NCBI GenBank assembly: GCA_029850555.1 | Contig: JARCRS010000031.1 | Span: forward strand, 1-64,000 | DNA from: an archaeon | Lineage (GTDB): Archaea > Thermoproteota > Nitrososphaeria > Nitrososphaerales > CADDZS01 | Length of the DNA stretch: 64,000 bases | Direction of reading: 5' to 3' | Part shown: in pieces, positions 60,475 to 64,000 of the stretch | Position numbering within the stretch: position 1 is the first letter of the stretch | Layout of the letters: each line of letters starts with the position of its first letter | Program-made: the position numbers and the translations under genes | The notes under the pieces: model-generated | What the model was told of the DNA's origin: nothing | The model's input: only the letters and a program-made list of their open reading frames with translations | The model's database searches: none

Positions 60475-61281
60475 TTACGGAATCATTTCAGAATCGGAAG
60501 ATTCAATTCCAGCTTCGCCTGGGGGAACTTGTTCTGAAGTTCCATTTTGAAGAGACTGGTTCTCAGTTCCCGGCTGAACTTCTTGAAAAGACCCTTGTTG
60601 CGTTGCGGACACAGTGATTCCCAATAATCGAGATACCTGTTCGGTCAGATCTGGAGAATGTGTTTGTTCTTCGACCATATTGACAGCCTTCACTGCTTTG
60701 AGCACATCCTCAGAGGCACCGACTACGATGACTACGCCATTTTGCCCTATCAACATTCGACAATTTGTTCCCTGTTCAATAGTTCGAATCATAGAGCCCT
60801 TTTTTCCTATTAGCCTCGGAACCTTAGTAGGGGATATCTTCACACTCTGTCCTCTCGGAATTCTACCCAGTCCAGGACCAGAAATTGAAAGTAGTGGATC
60901 GCGAGTCCTATCAAACGCTATGACTTTCGCAGCAATCATATCTCCAACCGCCAATTTTTCTGTCAAAGAATCTTTGGCAGGAGAATAGTCCCTGCCGAAA
61001 ACCGATTGGGCTGGCAGTATTCCGAAGAAACACGAATTGATATCAGCTTCCCATGCAAAAGCAGAATACTCTATTATCTTACCTACGACGAGATCGTCAA
61101 TTCGAGGAATATAGGGACCAGACAGCGGAACAACTCTAACTGCGTCATGAGCTATCTCTGCCATTCCTACTCTTGTTGAAACGATATTGTCTCCAACACG
61201 GATTACATTAGTTTCCGCCCTTAGGCTCCCCGGAGCGACAACCTCGCCGGGTATTACGAATCTTCTCTTTAGCTCTGGCAC
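60475..61281 (-). CDS. rrp4: Exosome cap subunit Rrp4
   Basis: RNA-binding cap protein. 268 residues: N-terminal domain with RFVIPGEVVAPGSLRAE, S1 domain about 60-135 (DLVVGKIIEYSAFAWEADINSC...KVIAFDRTRDPLLSISGPGLGR), then KH domain (KVPRLIGKKGSMIRTIEQGTNCRMLIGQNGVV). A C-terminal disordered, acidic Gln/Pro/Glu-rich tail of about 45 residues is longer than in most homologues. Confidence 0.97.
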   Translation of the reverse strand: MPELKRRFVIPGEVVAPGSLRAETNVIRVGDNIVSTRVGMAEIAHDAVRVVPLSGPYIPRIDDLVVGKIIEYSAFAWEADINSCFFGILPAQSVFGRDYSPAKDSLTEKLAVGDMIAAKVIAFDRTRDPLLSISGPGLGRIPRGQSVKISPTKVPRLIGKKGSMIRTIEQGTNCRMLIGQNGVVIVVGASEDVLKAVKAVNMVEEQTHSPDLTEQVSRLLGITVSATQQGSFQEVQPGTENQSLQNGTSEQVPPGEAGIESSDSEMIP

Positions 61282-61327
61282 ATTTTACACCTAATTTTGA
61301 ACTCCAATTTAACACTTGTAATACTGG

Positions 61328-62017
61328 TCATCGTATGATAGAAGCTTGCGCAGTACCCTTAGTCAATGACCCTAATCTATCAAGTAAAGTACTGTGAACT
61401 CCAGCTGGTATTTCAATTATGATGGTCAGACCACCATCGACCCCCCATTCTTCCTTTACGATTTCTCCGACGCCTTTCAAAGCACCGAAGGACTGGGCGG
61501 AAAACTGGGCAGGCACCTTCACCAGGAGTTTGATTTTCTCAGACTTTAGCGGTAGAATAGGTCGAAGCTCATCCACCACCATCTTAGTTTGTTCCGCGAC
61601 ATCCTTGAAAGGATCAATTGAGATTCTTATTTCCGCCATAGCTTGTTCTATTCGAAGCGGAGGATGGGGCAAACCCGTCCTAGGATCCACATAGTTGCGA
61701 GCTATTGCGGAGACAATTTGTTTTCTTTTTTCTTCGACTAGTCGACGACGCTGTTCGGTGGTTAGATTGAGATCTCCTCGTCGAAGGATAGTCTCAGCGA
61801 TCTGGAGAAAATTATCTGTCTTGAAAGATTTGGTGAGTTTCTCTACGGGCACTCTCAGGCCTTTGTTCGCATCTGAATAGACTTCGTCTACGGCAACTAT
61901 CTGGGAAACTTCCACCTTCCGACCAAATTTGAAGTCTAGCGCGGGATCAGGATGAACCAGAATTTCAAAATGCTCTCCATCAATAGAAAGTCTCACTGTT
62001 GAAAACTTGGTCGACAA
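61328..62017 (-). CDS. sbds: SBDS family ribosome maturation protein
   Basis: Helps release the anti-association factor aIF6 from 50S subunits together with the EF-2-like GTPase. 229 residues: N-terminal FYSH domain (VRLSIDGEHFEILVHPDPALDFKFG), RRLVEEKRKQIVSAIARNYVDPRTGLPHPPLRIEQAM in the middle, and a ferredoxin-like C-terminal domain. Conserved operon position between psmA and rrp4. Confidence 0.97.
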   Translation of the reverse strand: MSTKFSTVRLSIDGEHFEILVHPDPALDFKFGRKVEVSQIVAVDEVYSDANKGLRVPVEKLTKSFKTDNFLQIAETILRRGDLNLTTEQRRRLVEEKRKQIVSAIARNYVDPRTGLPHPPLRIEQAMAEIRISIDPFKDVAEQTKMVVDELRPILPLKSEKIKLLVKVPAQFSAQSFGALKGVGEIVKEEWGVDGGLTIIIEIPAGVHSTLLDRLGSLTKGTAQASIIR

Positions 62018-62140
62018 CTAAATTCAGAATCCTAGCGACATAGCAGAGTTTCAATTCTATTGTGTTGAAAGAGTATGACAGGCAAAAGAGACAGGGTACT
62101 CAAAGATCCCATCTCTTCGCGCAGTGCGTTTAGTGTTATG

Positions 62141-62884
62141 CTATGTTTGAGGTGGTTGCTTCGAAGCTCTACTCTTTGCTCTTTCCGCATACTTGTCGAT
62201 TTCGTCATCGTTTAATCTTCTCATTTGTTTAGTATCTGTGGGTATCATCGCCATTTTGATATGGCGAGTCCCAACTTTATCTTCGCTTACTAGGTAAATA
62301 GATTCGACCGCCAATGTTAGTGCGTCATCGACACTAATGTCGTCTTTGTATCTCTGTTCAAGATACTCTCCTACCTGGTCAGATCCAGCGCCTATCGCTA
62401 TCGCATAATAGCCAACATAGGTCCCGCTGGGGTCAGTCAAGAAAAGTTCAGCTCCACTCGAATCAACACCGGCGATAATCAGTGAAACTCCAAATGGTCT
62501 TACGCCGGCATATTGTGTGTACTGTTGTGACATGTCGGACAGTTTCTTTGCCACAGTTTCGACGTCTACGGGCTCGTCATACACGAGCCTATTACTCTGG
62601 GCAACGATTCTAGCCTGATCAACTTGAACACGCGCATCCGGGATGTATCCGGCTGCTGCCACACCCAGATGATCATCAACTTGAAATATTTTCTGAGTCT
62701 CTCCAGGAGTTTGGAGCTTCCTAGGACGCTCCTCTACCGCTAAAATCACTCCTTGTTTTGTTTTGACACCAACGGCGAGAGTTCCACGTCTAACGGTCTC
62801 TATAGCATATTCCACTTGGTATAATCGTCCATCGGGAGAAAATACCGTAATTGCTCTATCATAGCCAGCAGCTGCCGGAAACAT
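62141..62884 (-). CDS. psmA: Proteasome alpha subunit
   Basis: Outer-ring subunit of the 20S proteasome that gates substrate entry. 247 residues: AAAGYDRAITVFSPDGRLYQVEYAIETVRRGTLAVGVKT is the alpha-subunit N-terminal signature including the gating region, followed by GVILAVEERPRKLQ and QQYTQYAGVRPFGVSLIIAG. Length normal. It heads the superoperon psmA-sbds-rrp4-rrp41-rrp42-L37Ae-pcc1-pfdB. Confidence 0.98.
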   Translation of the reverse strand: MFPAAAGYDRAITVFSPDGRLYQVEYAIETVRRGTLAVGVKTKQGVILAVEERPRKLQTPGETQKIFQVDDHLGVAAAGYIPDARVQVDQARIVAQSNRLVYDEPVDVETVAKKLSDMSQQYTQYAGVRPFGVSLIIAGVDSSGAELFLTDPSGTYVGYYAIAIGAGSDQVGEYLEQRYKDDISVDDALTLAVESIYLVSEDKVGTRHIKMAMIPTDTKQMRRLNDDEIDKYAERAKSRASKQPPQT

Positions 62885-63009
62885 TCAAACAAAAACCTCG
62901 GCCAAAGTTGGGTAGTCGCAGATTTAAGTATTACACGGAGATATGGTGCTAGCTGAAATGGAACAAGTCTGTTTCTCTACTCGAAAAGAGAATAATCGTA
63001 GGCGGAATA

Positions 63010-63522
63010 TTGAGAGACAGTTCTGTGATTATGAAACATAAAGGAATGTCAAATGAAATCATGAAAGAATATCTGGATCTGATAACGTTCCGCGGGCATT
63101 GCAATATCATGGCATTACATAGGAATACGATAGAGATTACAAAGGATCCTGAGATCTCAAAAAAGGCTGACTGCATTATAGGAGTAAATGCTTCAAAGAG
63201 TTGCGATGACCTAAAGCTCGAGCTAAAGAATTGGATACATTCGGGACGGTGGATGGAGTTTGAAATTAAGACGGGAACCGATTCATTCACATTCGAAGGC
63301 AGAGGCAGTGCAGGGCTTGAACTCACAGATAGTAAGGAAATAGTGCTTCGAAGATCAGACTATCTGAGCGGTAGGACAGCGGCCTTGCACTGCTCGCATT
63401 CAGCTAGTGATATTCCCAGAAATCTCATAGCATCTCTTCAAGATCCTAGGGCTGTGGGAAGATTAATCATCAGACCATTGCCTCAGAGGAAAGAGAACAG
63501 CTTTTTCTGGAGTCTGCCATAG
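63010..63522 (+). CDS. DUF371 family protein
   Basis: 170 residues. DLITFRGHCNIMALHRNTIEITKD and ADCIIGVNASKSC match the conserved first half of the archaeal DUF371 family; LSGRTAALHCSHSASDIPRNLIASLQDPRAVGRLII fits the end. Function unknown. The first 20 or so residues precede the family core, so ATG 63031 or 63046 may be the true start. Divergent from psmA. Confidence 0.88.
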   Translation: MRDSSVIMKHKGMSNEIMKEYLDLITFRGHCNIMALHRNTIEITKDPEISKKADCIIGVNASKSCDDLKLELKNWIHSGRWMEFEIKTGTDSFTFEGRGSAGLELTDSKEIVLRRSDYLSGRTAALHCSHSASDIPRNLIASLQDPRAVGRLIIRPLPQRKENSFFWSLP

Positions 63523-63737
63523 CGGCCAATCACGCATTCAGTTGCTAGACTCTAGCAGCAGCATCGTTCGCTAGGGCCACGTCTTCAGCTAGAATAAGCA
63601 ATTGTTTGGCTCTTTTCGCAGAGGAAATCGCTGTTTGGCATATCAACAAGGTCTTCGTAAAGGCGCGGAATTCGGAGTAAAGCGACGCACTCGCTCACAC
63701 GTTCCCAAAATCATGGAAAACTATCTTTCGCATACTC
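63523..63737. other. Spacer after the DUF371 gene, nothing supported
   Basis: Short reading frames exist on both strands but lack motifs, consistent composition or convincing starts. No tRNA or repeat was recognised. Confidence 0.4.
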
Positions 63738-63740
63738 GTG

Positions 63741-63953
63741 ATGTTTTGGGGCGCTATCCAACTTCCTATCTTCATAATCTCGGTCGCCATTTTTAAGTGG
63801 GCTATAAGTATCTTCCAAGCTTTCGTTGGACTTGTCAGAACTAGTCGTATGTACCTGCAAATGCGAAATGATCCGCCATCTTCTAATACCATAGAACCTC
63901 TTACTCGCAAGGATTACACTTTTTTGTCGCATTTTGACCAATTCAGCGTGTAA
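63741..63953 (+). CDS. Possible small membrane protein
   Basis: About 70 residues from ATG (GTG one codon earlier). WGAIQLPIFIISVAIFKWAISIFQAFVGLV is a long hydrophobic stretch that could span the membrane once or twice, followed by a hydrophilic tail. No family recognised, and overlapping frames on the other strand mean it could be chance. Confidence 0.35.
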   Translation: MFWGAIQLPIFIISVAIFKWAISIFQAFVGLVRTSRMYLQMRNDPPSSNTIEPLTRKDYTFLSHFDQFSV

Positions 63954-64000
63954 CTAATTTATTGGAATCCGTAGATTTTTCTGAAATGTGTTTTGACCCC

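Noticed and set aside
63530-63655. Minus-strand frame ending near 63543
   Set aside because: About 30 codons from any start, no motif; likely chance.
1-64000. CRISPR arrays, insertion sequences, rRNA genes
   Set aside because: I looked for regularly spaced repeats, transposase motifs and rRNA-like conserved blocks and saw none.

Overview
The window is a gene-dense archaeal chromosome segment. The markers are PCNA, transcription factor S, RNA polymerase subunits L and F, exosome Rrp4/Rrp41/Rrp42/Csl4, SBDS, a proteasome alpha subunit, L10e/L21e/L37Ae, eIF5A, Nep1, Nob1, Pus10, diphthamide enzymes, SRP54 and an AglB/STT3 oligosaccharyltransferase. A complete GrpE-DnaK-DnaJ operon, F420 enzymes (CofE, NADPH:F420 oxidoreductase, a luciferase-like oxidoreductase), class II fumarase, archaeal translin and an intron-rich tRNA fit a TACK archaeon, most likely Nitrososphaerota (Thaumarchaeota). 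This placement is inferred from gene content; no 16S gene is present. TTG starts are very common, and two genes (acpS, NAD kinase) have conserved N-termini that extend above any ATG/GTG/TTG.

Layout. 1-3.6 kb: truncated aglB and gcvT-gcvH. 3.7-10.8 kb: cofE, a small zinc ribbon, topA and a run of DNA-repair-type genes (degenerate RecA-fold protein, RuvC-like protein, endonuclease IV, Tag glycosylase). 10.8-14.7 kb: accessory acyl-carrier module (polysaccharide deacetylase, hexapeptide acyltransferase, FkbH-like HAD enzyme, acyl carrier protein, holo-ACP synthase). 14.8-15.0 kb: initiator tRNA-Met interrupted by two introns. 15.2-19.4 kb: information-processing operon rpl10e-dph2-csl4-rpoL-tfs-pcna. 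19.7-26.7 kb: glmS, a winged-helix protein, then an operon of LmbE-type deacetylase, luciferase-like oxidoreductase, DegT aminotransferase and a divergent BshC homologue with a zinc ribbon. 27-32.4 kb: RNA/protein methyltransferases and the L21e-rpoF-DUF655-ksgA group. 32.7-36.1 kb: dph6, srp54, pus10. 36.7-40.5 kb: grpE-dnaK-dnaJ. 40.5-51.1 kb: eIF5A, NAD kinase, Nob1, F420 reductase, MscS-type channel, fumarase, Nep1, NAD(P)HX epimerase, thioesterase, Hjc-like nuclease, PAC2-like protein. 51.3-56.7 kb: translin, then riboflavin kinase/regulator, FAD synthetase and an ECF transporter. 56.7-62.9 kb: the exosome-proteasome superoperon. The end holds a DUF371 protein and little else.

The strongest candidates for something new are (1) the LmbE-LLM-DegT-BshC operon, which looks like a bacillithiol-type or amino-sugar conjugation pathway in an archaeon; (2) the FkbH-ACP-AcpS cassette, a self-contained carrier-protein loading system in a lineage that normally does not rely on ACP-based fatty acid synthesis; and (3) the initiator tRNA with introns at 37/38 and 59/60, both showing bulge-helix-bulge pairing. 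The riboflavin genes form a coherent local circuit: a kinase fused to a winged helix, an FAD synthetase, and an ECF transporter with a perfect palindrome beside its promoter. No CRISPR array, insertion sequence or rRNA gene was seen.
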